Shown: positions 45,132-54,495, counted from the stretch's first letter. The stretch: DNA of 64,000 nt from an uncultured Odoribacter sp. (GCA_900541415.1 UQJP01000009.1:62001-126000); one strand, 5' to 3'. A program made the numbers and translations. Notes: generated by a model not told the origin, from the sequence alone.

Positions 45132-48081
45132 TTATCGAAATTTGCTTTTTCCCGTCCATAAATACCGTTAAGGGATGCCCGAAGCGGACATGTTTGACAA
45201 ATTCTTTTTCTTCCACCAGTTCCTGTTGCCCGATTAAATCGAAGCGAATGAAGGAGTTGCCCGATTCGTAAGGGATTGCGAAATAGCCTACGTTCATCGA
45301 AGTCACATTGTGGAAGAAATGGGAGCCGAGCGAAGCATCCAGCGGAAAATCTTTTAAACCTTGTTCCACAATGACTTTAGCTTTCGAAATATCCGACCAA
45401 AGTACGGGAATCCCTGTCATCCGGTCGCGGGTGCCCCAGCGTCCCGGGCCGATCAGGATATAGCCGGAATCTGTGTTTTTCAACTTATCGTTGAAATATT
45501 TCACTTCTTCGGCAATCTGCTCTGTTTTCAGACGGTCGAATTTTTCCGGGTCTACATAGATTATATCCTGAATATCGCTTAATTTTCCGTTTCCCATACC
45601 CTTATCGGCACGAAGAATCGCTTTGCTGGAATCGATATTCTCATTGTCTATGTCCATGTGATAATCGTTCTTAATCAACGGTTTTATCTGAAGCAGATAG
45701 AATACCCATTCTTTGTGTTCCCGGTTTACGGCAAATTCCATTTCAACGGGAGCTCCCATCGCTTGTGAAAATATGTTCAGCAAAATATCCAGCGAGCTTG
45801 CCAAAGGTATATAATCATATTGAAGAATGTCGGGAAAATTTACGATGCGTGGACCACGTACCGAAAAATCGAAACCGATCCGGTCGTTCAGGTAATCGAA
45901 AACCGAAGCGCAGTGCTGCAAATTTCCGTCCTGCTCGATGGTTTTCAGGTCATACGATTTCATGGCGGCCTGCTCCCCGTCGCGTACCAGGTCGTATTCG
46001 GCGTTGGTCATGTCTATGGCATAGAAATGCTTTTGGGAATCGCGTGCCATGTCTTGTATGGATGCCAGTTGCAATTTAGGGTAGCGGGGACAAAATCGAT
46101 GGGTCTTCTCGCCGCCCACGACGTAAGCTCCCAACCCTAAGGCTATGACTGCAAACCCGTCTTCCGGTTTGATGTATGAGAACGGATAAAAGTTGAAGGA
46201 TTGTGCCACGCCACTGATGTTGGGATAGTATTTCCCGTTGTATTCGTTACCGATGACCTCTTGCACAATGACTGCCATTTTTTCTTCTTCGATCATGCTG
46301 TCGATGGCATTGAAATAAGCTTTCGAGCTATCGGTGTAGATCGATGACCACACCAGCCTGACGGCATTTTCCAATTCTTCCACTCTTCGCTCAAAATCGG
46401 GGTGATTGTTGGGAATGAGATAGGTGGAGTATACTCCGGCAAAAGGTTGGCCTAACGAGTCCTCGAACAAACCGGACGAACGGACAGCCAATGGCTTGGT
46501 AATGATTTCCAGAAAACTCCGGAGTTTCGATTTTAAACTGGACGGCAAAGGTGAGGCAACAAATGCGGCTTTTACTTCGTCGTATGTTTTATCGCTATAA
46601 ATAATGCTTGTTAAATTATTGTTTTCAATGAAGTTGTCGAATTCATCCGATCCGATAATCGCCGTCTTAGGTATTTCGATTTTCAAATTGGGGATGAGCT
46701 TCTTCAAATCGACATTTTCAATGAAATTAGATAAGAACGCCATCCCTCTTCCTTTTCCGCCGAATGAGCCTTTCCCAAGCCGGGTGATATAGCGGTTGGA
46801 ATCAACCAGTTTAGGGTTGAAGTTGATGATGCGTCCCTTTATTTTTTTCAACTCGGCTTTTTCAAAGGTGCTTATAATAAACTGGCGGGCAATATCCGCC
46901 GTTTTGAAATCTTCAAAACGGTAACGGCGCAAATGTTTGGCAAGAGTGATTTCACGCCTTGCCATCAGCCAGGTGGAGATTTCGTTGCGAATGGAGTGGT
47001 ATGCCAAAGAATCGTCAGGGATGCTTAGCAATTTTTGCTTAAATTCTTCGATCGATGTGGCTTTATCGATAGGCTCTCCGTTTCCGTTCCTAAAAATAAA
47101 ATCTCCGAATCCGAGGTATTTTTTGATAAACGATTTAATGTCCAAAGCGAGCGTCGGGGAGTTTTTGTCGATAAAAGCCGCACCCACTTCCCGGGCTTTG
47201 ATTTCGTTTTCCATATCCCGGCTTTGTAATAAACAGGGGATTTTATCGTCGGTACGGGCAACGTATTTTATCAGCTCAATCCCGGCATTTTCATCTTCCA
47301 CGCCGTTGCGTTTGTAGCGGACATCGGAAATAACACCGATCAGATTTTCCTTGTAACGGTCGATGATTTCCACCGCCTCTTCGAAACTGCTGACCAGAAT
47401 GACTTTCGGACGGATTCGGATTTTCATGACAATACTCATATCGCTGTCGCTGGGTTCGGATTGGATCAGCTTTTGGGTTTGGGTCATGACTTCCGTGTAG
47501 AGGATAGGCAGGTAACGGGAGTAATACCGGGCCGAGTTCTCGACCAGCAGGATCACCCTGATGCCTCCCATACGGGTGTCCCGTTCCAGATTCATCTTAT
47601 CTTCCAGATATTTGGCCATAACCAGAAAAATCTTCGTGGAACCGTTCCACACAAACAACCGCTCGATGGTTTCGCTGAGTTTGTCTTCTATGGTATGGAA
47701 ATAAGCCAGATCGGCATTATTATTGACCAGCATAAGCTGGGAAACGCCCGGATAAAGGTTTTTCAGGTTACGGCTGATATTTTGGGGAGTCTGTTTATCG
47801 AGGCCTGCCATGATAATAATCAGGTCGATATGGCGTTCCGCTAAAATTTTCAGGGCTTCCTGTTCGCTGGCAACCGAAGTGAAACGGGGAGCGGTGTAAA
47901 GGTTGACCTGCAAATATTCTCCGAAAATCTTATCGGTGAACTGACCTTCGCGCTCAATGATATAGGCATCGTAATAGTTGGCAATCAGGAGTATTTCTTT
48001 GATTTTAAAAGGCATTAGTTCCTGAAAAATATCCCGGTCGCTTTTTTTCCGTTTATAGATTTTGTGTAATTCGATGTCCAT
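45106..48081 (-). CDS. receiver-like / PEP-pyruvate-binding (PPDK N-type) kinase-like protein
   Basis: A 991-residue cytosolic protein. Residues ~28-140 and ~172-325 look like receiver-type Rossmann domains (DLIIIMAGLD; VILLVENSARYYSRYLP; GVISDVRYKRNG; EVGAAFIDK). From ~430 there is an ATP-grasp PEP/pyruvate-binding domain (RLGKGSFGGKGRGMAFLSNFI, AVRSSGLFEDSLGQPFAGVYST, MAVIVQEVIG, GLGAYVVGGEKTHRFCP). The phosphohistidine domain and PEP-barrel of PEP synthase or PPDK are missing, so it cannot carry out the full PEP reaction. A phosphotransferase or sensory role is inferred. The C-terminal ~170 residues (GPGRWGTRDRMTGIPV) are not recognised. Divergent from the ATP-grasp-like gene at 48249. Confidence 0.85.
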   Translation of the reverse strand: MDIELHKIYKRKKSDRDIFQELMPFKIKEILLIANYYDAYIIEREGQFTDKIFGEYLQVNLYTAPRFTSVASEQEALKILAERHIDLIIIMAGLDKQTPQNISRNLKNLYPGVSQLMLVNNNADLAYFHTIEDKLSETIERLFVWNGSTKIFLVMAKYLEDKMNLERDTRMGGIRVILLVENSARYYSRYLPILYTEVMTQTQKLIQSEPSDSDMSIVMKIRIRPKVILVSSFEEAVEIIDRYKENLIGVISDVRYKRNGVEDENAGIELIKYVARTDDKIPCLLQSRDMENEIKAREVGAAFIDKNSPTLALDIKSFIKKYLGFGDFIFRNGNGEPIDKATSIEEFKQKLLSIPDDSLAYHSIRNEISTWLMARREITLAKHLRRYRFEDFKTADIARQFIISTFEKAELKKIKGRIINFNPKLVDSNRYITRLGKGSFGGKGRGMAFLSNFIENVDLKKLIPNLKIEIPKTAIIGSDEFDNFIENNNLTSIIYSDKTYDEVKAAFVASPLPSSLKSKLRSFLEIITKPLAVRSSGLFEDSLGQPFAGVYSTYLIPNNHPDFERRVEELENAVRLVWSSIYTDSSKAYFNAIDSMIEEEKMAVIVQEVIGNEYNGKYYPNISGVAQSFNFYPFSYIKPEDGFAVIALGLGAYVVGGEKTHRFCPRYPKLQLASIQDMARDSQKHFYAIDMTNAEYDLVRDGEQAAMKSYDLKTIEQDGNLQHCASVFDYLNDRIGFDFSVRGPRIVNFPDILQYDYIPLASSLDILLNIFSQAMGAPVEMEFAVNREHKEWVFYLLQIKPLIKNDYHMDIDNENIDSSKAILRADKGMGNGKLSDIQDIIYVDPEKFDRLKTEQIAEEVKYFNDKLKNTDSGYILIGPGRWGTRDRMTGIPVLWSDISKAKVIVEQGLKDFPLDASLGSHFFHNVTSMNVGYFAIPYESGNSFIRFDLIGQQELVEEKEFVKHVRFGHPLTVFMDGKKQISIITYQDELS

Positions 48082-48208
48082 AGTCTTTCGTTAAAAGTCA
48101 GTTAGTTGAGAGGGACGGAGTTATCCGAAACCCATGCTGTTTTCCGGTAACCGGAGAATATAAGTGATATGATCCGGCACTGTTTCTGTAAAAGTATAAA
48201 AACTTTGG

Positions 48209-48216
48209 TAATTTTG
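48209..48216 (+). promoter_or_regulatory. -7 box before ATP-grasp-like gene
   Basis: TAATTTTG fits TAnnTTTG, 32 bp before the ATG at 48249. No clear TTTG at -33. Confidence 0.35.
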
Positions 48217-48248
48217 CTGTCTGAAAATTCATAAATACGGTTTTCGTT

Positions 48249-49415
48249 ATGCCTAAACGTCTTTTTGTGTTCAACCCCGATTGTGAGCTGGCAATTGCCA
48301 ACGGCAGCCCTTATTATATGGCTCCCGGCAACATTGCAAAGATGGCGGATGATCTGGCTTATCTGGCTGCATTTCTGGCAGGAGAGGGCGATTACGTGCT
48401 GATGCGCCGACTTCCGGAAAAAAGTTTTTCGGAACATATCACAAAGATATTGGGGTATACCTGTCGTCCCATCAATGGGGAGGAAGCGGAAAAAGCAGAG
48501 ATTACGCAGCCAGAGCCCTGGGGCTGGAGCCCGAAGGCTTGCAAGCAATGGTTAGGATTTGCAGGAACTCCGGTTTGGCAGGCAGATAGGAAAGAATGGT
48601 ATAGCCGGAAAAAAGCAAAAGACTTATTAAGTGGAATGGTGCGCGAACTGCCATTTGTTGAAAAGTATATCATCCCTGTTATAGCTTCTTCAATAGAAGA
48701 AATGGAACAAAAAATGGGCGAAGGCGGGTATATCGCAAAAGCCCCCTGGTCTTCGTCGGGAAAAGGATTGCTTGCGGTGAGAAATCCTCTTGCTGCAAAA
48801 GAAAAGCAGTGGATTTCGGGAATGTTACGCCGCCAGGGATATATGATGGTGGAAAGAAAGCTGGATAGGGTACTCGATTTCGCTATGGAATTTCGGATGG
48901 AGGCAGGAGGAAAACAGGCAACCTTTATCGGTTTATCGGTTTTCAAAACCGGGGAAAACGGAGAGTATCGGGGAAATTATATCGGTTCGCAGGCCTATAT
49001 ACAGGAGCAGGTGAGCATGTATGCCGCCCTGCCGGAGCTGGAACAGATTAAAGAGTTTCTGGTCTGTGCTTTACCAAAATTGTTGCCGGAATATACCGGG
49101 GCTTTGGGAGTGGATATGATGATTTACCGGAATGGGGAACAACAGGATAAGATTCATCCCTGTGTGGAGATTAATTTAAGAAACAATATGGGAATCGTGG
49201 CATTGGAAGTCAGCCGGAAATGTTTGGCGGAAGATGCTAAGGGATATTTCGCCGTGAATTATTATCCGTCGGCGGGGGAAGCTTTCCGGGAAGTGAACAG
49301 GAAGCAGAATGAACAACCTTTATGTGTTGATAATAATAAGATTAGACGTGGTTATTTAAATCTAACTCCTGTGGATGAACAAACTTGCTTTGTGGCAGAA
49401 ATTGAAGTGGGATAA
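48249..49415 (+). CDS. uncharacterised ATP-grasp-like protein
   Basis: A 388-residue soluble protein that I do not recognise as a named family. The pattern YIAKAPWSSSGKGLLAV at 161-177 fits the ATP-grasp phosphate-binding loop. IHPCVEINLRNNMG near 320 fits the metal-binding E-x-N motif of that fold, and the spacing between them is right. The N-terminus (LFVFNPDCELAIANG) may be a pre-ATP-grasp domain. If so, it would be a ligase or kinase using ATP on an unknown acid. It is divergent from the PEP-binding gene; a bidirectional terminator follows. Confidence 0.7.
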   Translation: MPKRLFVFNPDCELAIANGSPYYMAPGNIAKMADDLAYLAAFLAGEGDYVLMRRLPEKSFSEHITKILGYTCRPINGEEAEKAEITQPEPWGWSPKACKQWLGFAGTPVWQADRKEWYSRKKAKDLLSGMVRELPFVEKYIIPVIASSIEEMEQKMGEGGYIAKAPWSSSGKGLLAVRNPLAAKEKQWISGMLRRQGYMMVERKLDRVLDFAMEFRMEAGGKQATFIGLSVFKTGENGEYRGNYIGSQAYIQEQVSMYAALPELEQIKEFLVCALPKLLPEYTGALGVDMMIYRNGEQQDKIHPCVEINLRNNMGIVALEVSRKCLAEDAKGYFAVNYYPSAGEAFREVNRKQNEQPLCVDNNKIRRGYLNLTPVDEQTCFVAEIEVG

Positions 49416-49445
49416 GAGGATGTTACTTATTTCTATCGTGGAAAA

Positions 49446-49482
49446 AAAGAAAGGGCTGCCTGAATCAGGCAGCCCTTTCTTT
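49446..49482. terminator. bidirectional terminator between ATP-grasp-like gene and ackA
   Basis: A near-perfect 18-bp stem (AAAGAAAGGGCTGCCTGA and its complement) with a minimal loop, A/T-rich on both sides. It serves both convergent genes. Confidence 0.85.
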
Positions 49483-49497
49483 GGGATGTAAACCGAA

Positions 49498-50697
49498 TCA
49501 TTTACTTAATCTCACCGTGTCCATAGCGATAACCAGTTCTTCATCCGTTGTAACGGACATCACTGTGGTTTTGCCTTCTTTCACGCTGATGATTCCATCT
49601 TTGCCTCTGAATGCTTCATTGCTTTCCTGATCGATTTGCACGCCCAGGTAGTCCAATTCCTTACAAATCTGATAACGGGTGTTTGCATCGTTTTCTCCGA
49701 TACCTCCGGTGAAAATAATCAAATCCACGCCATTCAGTACAGCGGCATAAGCTCCAATGTATTTCTTAACATTGTAATAGAACACTTCCATAGCCAGTTT
49801 TGCCCGTTCGTTTCCGGATTCCTTAGCGGCACGAAGTTCGCGGAAATCAGAAGAAACTCCGGATATTCCCAAAAGCCCTGATTTTTTATTGATCAGAGAA
49901 TTGGCCTGGCTCAGGTTTAAGCCTTCTTTTTCACAAATATAAAGTAACGCCCCCAAATCCAGGTCTCCGGCACGGGTTCCCATAACCAATCCTGCCACAG
50001 GAGTGAATCCCATGGAGGTGTCTACCGATTTTCCTTTGTTGATTGCGGTTATGGAAGCACCGTTCCCTAAGTGGCAGGTGATGATTTTCTTCTCCTGAAT
50101 ATTCCAGCCTAACAGATTACAGGCTTTTTCGGCAACGAATTTATGCGAAGTTCCATGAAATCCATATCTTCTCACTCCGTATTCTTCATAGTAGTCGTAA
50201 GGAATACCATATATATAAGCTGCTTTCGGCAGGGTATAGTGAAAAGAAGTATCGAACACAGCTACCTGAGGAACGGACGGAAGCAGTTTTTCCATGGTTT
50301 GAATCCCTTTCAGGTTTGCCGGGTTATGCAGGGGAGCGATCTCTCCCAATGCTTCGATTTTGGTTTTCACTTCTTCGTTGATCAGTACGCTTTCCGAAAA
50401 ATATTCACCTCCGTGTGCAACCCGATGGCCTACGGCATTGATTTCGTTCAACGATTTTAAAATACCGTGATCTTTATCCACCAGTGCCTGAAGGATCAGA
50501 TCCATACCCACACTATGATTTGGAATGGGTTGTTCGAGTGTGAAAGCTTCTTTGTTTACCGGTTTATAAGTGAAATTTCCGTAAGTAAGACCGATTTTTT
50601 CAACAATACCTTTCGCCAATAAAGCCGGCTGTCCTTCCATATTCAATAATTGGTATTTGATGGATGAACTACCGCAGTTTAAAACTAAAACATTCAT
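49498..50697 (-). CDS. ackA: acetate kinase AckA
   Basis: A 399-residue kinase that makes ATP and acetate from acetyl phosphate. N-terminal VLVLNCGSSSIKYQL, then VGHRVAHGGEYF, FDTSFHYTLP, RRYGFHGTSHKFV, CHLGNGASITAI, VDTSMGFTP, GDLDLGALLYI and IIFTGGIGENDANTR are all family signatures. It lies 33 bp after pta in the same operon, the standard acetate-producing pair of fermenters. Confidence 0.98.
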   Translation of the reverse strand: MNVLVLNCGSSSIKYQLLNMEGQPALLAKGIVEKIGLTYGNFTYKPVNKEAFTLEQPIPNHSVGMDLILQALVDKDHGILKSLNEINAVGHRVAHGGEYFSESVLINEEVKTKIEALGEIAPLHNPANLKGIQTMEKLLPSVPQVAVFDTSFHYTLPKAAYIYGIPYDYYEEYGVRRYGFHGTSHKFVAEKACNLLGWNIQEKKIITCHLGNGASITAINKGKSVDTSMGFTPVAGLVMGTRAGDLDLGALLYICEKEGLNLSQANSLINKKSGLLGISGVSSDFRELRAAKESGNERAKLAMEVFYYNVKKYIGAYAAVLNGVDLIIFTGGIGENDANTRYQICKELDYLGVQIDQESNEAFRGKDGIISVKEGKTTVMSVTTDEELVIAMDTVRLSK

Positions 50698-50730
50698 TTC
50701 TTTTTATTTTTCTCTTTTCGTTTTGCAAAA

Positions 50731-51732
50731 TTATAATCCGGCAGCCTGATTTACGGTGATAGCAACCAGATTAACGATGTCGCTCACAGAGCAACCTCTC
50801 GACAGGTCGTTGATCGGAGCAGCCATACCCTGAAGAATCGGACCCACAGCTTCAACCCCTGCAATGCGTTGCACAAGCTTATAGCTGATATTTCCCACTT
50901 CGAGGGTAGGGAACACCAATACGTTTGCTTTTCCGGCAACAGGGCTTCCCGGAGCTTTGCTTGCACCGACAGCAGGAACGATAGCGGCATCCGCCTGTAA
51001 TTCTCCGTCGATCGTAATGTCGGGAGCCATTTCTTTAGCCAATTTGGTTGCTTCCACCACTTTATCCACCATTTCATGTTTTGCCGATCCTTTGGTGGAG
51101 AAACTCAACATAGCAACTCTCGGTTCGATTTTCGCGATAGCTTTTGCGGTGCGGGCTGTGGCTACGGCAATTTCTGCCAGTTCGGAAGCCGTTGGATTCG
51201 GGTGAACGGCACAATCGGCAAATACCAGTAAACCGTTATCTCCGAAAGCCGGATTGTTGGTAATCATTAAAAATGCTCCCGATACAACGGAAATTCCCGG
51301 TTGGGTTTTTACGATCTGGAAAGCGGGACGCAGAACATCTCCGGTTGCATTTTTGGCTCCTGCCACTTCTCCGTCGGCATCGCCGCTCTTAATCATCAAG
51401 GTTGCCAAATAAAGGGGATCCGTTACTAATTTCAAAGCTTGTTCTTTGGTCATACCCTTACTTTTGCGGAGTTCGACCAATAAATCGGCATATTGTTCCT
51501 TTTTCGGATGGGACAGAGGATCTACAATCGTAGCTTTATCGATGTTTTTTAAGCTGTATTTTTCTGCCAGTGTTTTGATTTCAGCAGGATTCCCGATCAG
51601 TATGATCTTTGCGATCCCTTCACCGATAATCTGGTCTGCAGCCTGGATTGTCCGTTCTTCTGTTCCTTCCGGCAGAACAATCGTTTTGTTCTGCTTTTTA
51701 GCATTCTCTTTGATTTTTTCTAAAAGTTCCAT
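50731..51732 (-). CDS. pta: phosphate acetyltransferase Pta
   Basis: A 333-residue enzyme that makes acetyl phosphate from acetyl-CoA. It is the short form, with the catalytic domain only: KTIVLPEGTEERTIQAAD, VDPLSHPKKEQYADLLVELRKSKG, LMIKSGDADGEVAGA, FADCAVHPNPTASELAEIAVATA, LSFSTKGSAKHEMVDKV, DGELQADAAIVP. First gene of the pta-ackA operon. A TACTTTTG -7 box lies 110 bp upstream. Confidence 0.98.
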   Translation of the reverse strand: MELLEKIKENAKKQNKTIVLPEGTEERTIQAADQIIGEGIAKIILIGNPAEIKTLAEKYSLKNIDKATIVDPLSHPKKEQYADLLVELRKSKGMTKEQALKLVTDPLYLATLMIKSGDADGEVAGAKNATGDVLRPAFQIVKTQPGISVVSGAFLMITNNPAFGDNGLLVFADCAVHPNPTASELAEIAVATARTAKAIAKIEPRVAMLSFSTKGSAKHEMVDKVVEATKLAKEMAPDITIDGELQADAAIVPAVGASKAPGSPVAGKANVLVFPTLEVGNISYKLVQRIAGVEAVGPILQGMAAPINDLSRGCSVSDIVNLVAITVNQAAGL

Positions 51733-51841
51733 TGTATTGTTGTTTTAAAATATCACAATCATAATTCTTTATACCGACTTGATGATTGGCTTTTATAAAG
51801 TCGATAACAGCTGTAAAAAACGGCCTTATTCGCATGTTTTG

Positions 51842-51849
51842 CAAAAGTA
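51842..51849 (-). promoter_or_regulatory. -7 box of the pta-ackA operon
   Basis: On the minus strand TACTTTTG, as in the thi promoter. The expected -33 position reads TTTT. The leader to the pta ATG would be about 100 nt. Confidence 0.45.
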
Positions 51850-51871
51850 GGAAAAATAGTAAAATAAAAAA

Positions 51872-51893
51872 AGTTGTTCCGATTGGAACAACT
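51872..51893 (-). terminator. terminator after actin-like gene
   Basis: A perfect 9-bp stem (AGTTGTTCC / GGAACAACT) with a GATT loop and a run of seven T on the minus strand, 20 bp past the stop. Confidence 0.85.
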
Positions 51894-51913
51894 CTTTATT
51901 TATTTCAGGTGGA

Positions 51914-52990
51914 TTATTCTCCGTCTTTGTATATGGTGACGCAAGTGTTTGCGTTGCCTATATCCATCCCGACTGCCAACTGCGGATTTCTGAAAATTTT
52001 AATTTCTTCGGCTTCCACATTGTTGGGGATGTTGGTGCGCTGTGCGTTTGCCTTGAGTTTTGAGTTCAGGCAATAGCCTTGCGATGCACATTTTTCAGGT
52101 TCCGGATAAACGGAAACGGAAACAATATCTCCAAATTCTTCTTTGAAACAATCCACTAATTCAGGATATAGGGCGCCACCTCCCACAAGATACATTTTCG
52201 TACATTTATTGAAATCGTCATCGTTGAATGCCCGGCGTAAATTGGGGGCAATGATTTCATTATAGTACATTTTCAGAGCTTTTTCGCGAATATCCAGAAT
52301 GTTGTGTTTGATCCGGTTTACCGTGATGCTGCCTTTCTGAAAAGCCACATCGATCTGATGTTCGGTTTTCAGGTTCAGGTAGAAATTCTTTGCCAATTCG
52401 TTTGCCAGCAAATTTACAGCATGGCGAACACCGTGTGTACTGACTGCCGAACGATTGATCAACCCAGCACGGGTGCTGACAACAGCCTCGCAGGTACCAT
52501 ATCCCAAGCTGACAATGAAGAAGTTTTCTTTTTCCTGTAAACTGCCTTCACGGATAGCTGTGGTACATCCTAAGATTTCAGGGATGATCTCAACTTTACC
52601 TACATTTACTTCCCGTTTGGTGTTTGCCGGACCTCCGAAAGTAGAGGCATCGTAATTAATGATGTGACGTCCCTGCAATGTTTCCATTGCTTTGTCACGA
52701 TAGAGCATATAAGTAGAAAACGGAAATCCCGTTGTCAAATAAATCTCTTCTTCTCCTTTAGGCTGGGTGAGTAAAAGGCTGGCTTTACTCAATAACTTAT
52801 ATTCTTCGTCGGTAGGAGCGGCATTAATATTCTTATGGGGGGAGTATCCTTCCACCAAAGCCAAATTACCTACGATGTAATCGGTATCGTCAATGTTTAC
52901 TTTTATACCGTCAAGGATATTTTCTGCGACATTTGCAAGCTCTTGATTGGTAGCTTCATATACGCTTGGAAAATTGTAAGATTTCAGCAT
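51914..52990 (-). CDS. actin-like (ParM-type) ATPase with circularly permuted motif order
   Basis: A 358-residue actin/ParM-fold protein. FFIVSLGYGTCEAVV (158-171) fits phosphate-2, with S161 where Asp is usual. MYLVGGGALYPELV (266-279) fits the adenosine motif. The phosphate-1 motif, which opens normal actins, is instead at the C-terminus: LAVGMDIGNANTCVTIY (338-354), with D343, G345, N346 and T349. The N-terminus (SYNFPSVYE) matches the segment that usually follows phosphate-1. An in-frame TAG lies 12 bases before the ATG, so no hidden N-terminal motif exists. Such an order implies circular permutation. Filament formation is possible but not shown. It is alone, flanked by alaX and pta-ackA, not on a plasmid-like segment. 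Confidence 0.8.
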   Translation of the reverse strand: MLKSYNFPSVYEATNQELANVAENILDGIKVNIDDTDYIVGNLALVEGYSPHKNINAAPTDEEYKLLSKASLLLTQPKGEEEIYLTTGFPFSTYMLYRDKAMETLQGRHIINYDASTFGGPANTKREVNVGKVEIIPEILGCTTAIREGSLQEKENFFIVSLGYGTCEAVVSTRAGLINRSAVSTHGVRHAVNLLANELAKNFYLNLKTEHQIDVAFQKGSITVNRIKHNILDIREKALKMYYNEIIAPNLRRAFNDDDFNKCTKMYLVGGGALYPELVDCFKEEFGDIVSVSVYPEPEKCASQGYCLNSKLKANAQRTNIPNNVEAEEIKIFRNPQLAVGMDIGNANTCVTIYKDGE

Positions 52991-53080
52991 ACTGTATTTC
53001 TAATTTAAATATTCATTACTCTAACACATACTAAGGTACAAATCTATATAATTTTTTTTAAAGTTCAGTATATTACGGAA

Positions 53081-53548
53081 TTATTTTTCTTCCAGCTTAA
53101 ACCGTATTCTTAATCTACCGTTTTCAAAGTCCGTGCTGATGATTTTAAATTTGCCGATTTCGGACGTGTTAGTGACATGCGTTCCGATGCAAGCGCAAAC
53201 ATCATAATCTCCAACTTTTACAATCCGTAACGTTTCGCTGGCATTTTCCGGTAGTTTACTCAGGTCTATACCTTCCGGTATTTGTGAACGGTTTACAAAT
53301 TCCACCGCCACCGGAAGATTCCGGAGAATCGTTTCGTTTACCTGGTTTTCAATTTGTGCAATCTGTTCCGTGGTAGGCTCTGTGGCCAGCCAGTAGTCGC
53401 ATTTGCTTTTTTTTCTTTCGATATGAGCATTTTTTGAACGTTCGCAACCGAACAGGCGAATCATAGTTTGGTTTAAAATATGTTCGGCTGTATGCATAGG
53501 AGGGTATTCCTGCTTGTTGTGGTCGTTGAGTTGGGGTTGTGATTCCAT
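53081..53548 (-). CDS. AlaX-type alanyl-tRNA editing protein
   Basis: A 155-residue trans-editing protein related to the AlaRS editing domain, which removes Ser or Gly from mischarged tRNA-Ala. Zinc motifs: HTAEHILNQTM (HxxxH) and CACIGTHVTNTSEIG (CxxxH). RIRFKLEEK closes the domain. Short AlaX type, without the extra N-terminal domain. It ends 90 bp before the actin-like gene and starts 2 bp after the thioredoxin-like gene stop, so these two are probably cotranscribed. Confidence 0.92.
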   Translation of the reverse strand: MESQPQLNDHNKQEYPPMHTAEHILNQTMIRLFGCERSKNAHIERKKSKCDYWLATEPTTEQIAQIENQVNETILRNLPVAVEFVNRSQIPEGIDLSKLPENASETLRIVKVGDYDVCACIGTHVTNTSEIGKFKIISTDFENGRLRIRFKLEEK

Positions 53549-53550
53549 TG

Positions 53551-54363
53551 TTATTTGATATTGATATATTTATAAAATTTTTCTGTATGCAGGCCTGTAC
53601 ATTTTACTTTTACGATATGTTGCTTATCTGTTAGGAAGCAGGTAGGGGTGGCTTGTGTTCCATATTTGATCTTCATGGGGCTTGCATCTTGTTTGAAATC
53701 AGAAATGAATATATACCCAGAAGGGTATTCCTGCTTTAATTTTTGTAGATTTTCCAACGAACTGCAAGGCCAGTAAACCAATATTAGAAGATTATCCCTT
53801 GAGGTGTTGTTATATAATGATTCGAGTTCTTTACGCCCTGCTTCTCCCATACACCCTAATCCGCCATAAAGTATAAGCAACTGTTTCCCACGGGTTATAC
53901 TCCAGTCAAACTCTTTTCCATCTGTCTGGATACAAGGAAATTTATAAATAGAATCCTCTTCTTGAATTTGTTTGGTTTGCAGATGTTGCCTGATATTTTT
54001 ACCATAAAACGATTCTTGCAGATCGGCATGAAGCGAGTTTAATATGTTTTCCAATGTATCTTTAGGGATGTCGAGACGGGTCATATAAAGGCGCTTTAAT
54101 CCACTGGGAACCGAAGCGTATTTTATAGCTAATTCTATATTCTCCCGGGAAGCTTCTTTGAGGTTTTCATGAAAAACATTTTGGATGCTATCCCTTTTAT
54201 CGGGCATGATTTCCCAAAGTTTACTCAGTTCCTCATTCTTTTTCTCGAAATTTGTCCAAAGAATACTATCTGCTTTCAGGTAGTTCGTTTCAGTTATTCT
54301 CTCTTGAGCATATAAGTTTATACACGCATACAGGCATATACAAACGAAGCATAATTTATTCAT
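53551..54363 (-). CDS. secreted thioredoxin-like protein with incomplete active site
   Basis: A 270-residue exported protein (signal peptide MNKLCFVCICLYACINLYAQ). The N-terminal ~130 residues are helical and charged, as in the DUF-type extension of Bacteroidota TlpA-like proteins. The C-terminal part is a thioredoxin fold (KQLLILYGGLGCMGEAGRKELESLY, ILVYWPC, YGTQATPTCFLTD with the cis-Pro). The usual CxxC is CMGE, so only one active-site cysteine remains. The ATG at 54363 begins the signal peptide; an upstream ATG at 54414 adds a non-signal tail. Its partner is unknown. Confidence 0.8.
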   Translation of the reverse strand: MNKLCFVCICLYACINLYAQERITETNYLKADSILWTNFEKKNEELSKLWEIMPDKRDSIQNVFHENLKEASRENIELAIKYASVPSGLKRLYMTRLDIPKDTLENILNSLHADLQESFYGKNIRQHLQTKQIQEEDSIYKFPCIQTDGKEFDWSITRGKQLLILYGGLGCMGEAGRKELESLYNNTSRDNLLILVYWPCSSLENLQKLKQEYPSGYIFISDFKQDASPMKIKYGTQATPTCFLTDKQHIVKVKCTGLHTEKFYKYINIK

Positions 54364-54495
54364 ATTCTTTGGGTTTGATTCATTAAATGTTTTAAGTGAA
54401 GAAGTACGTGTCACCTTTACCCAGGCTATGTTAAACCTGTTTATCGACAGGGAAGGGGATTTCTTTTGTGACCGTTCATCTTGAATATTTATGGG

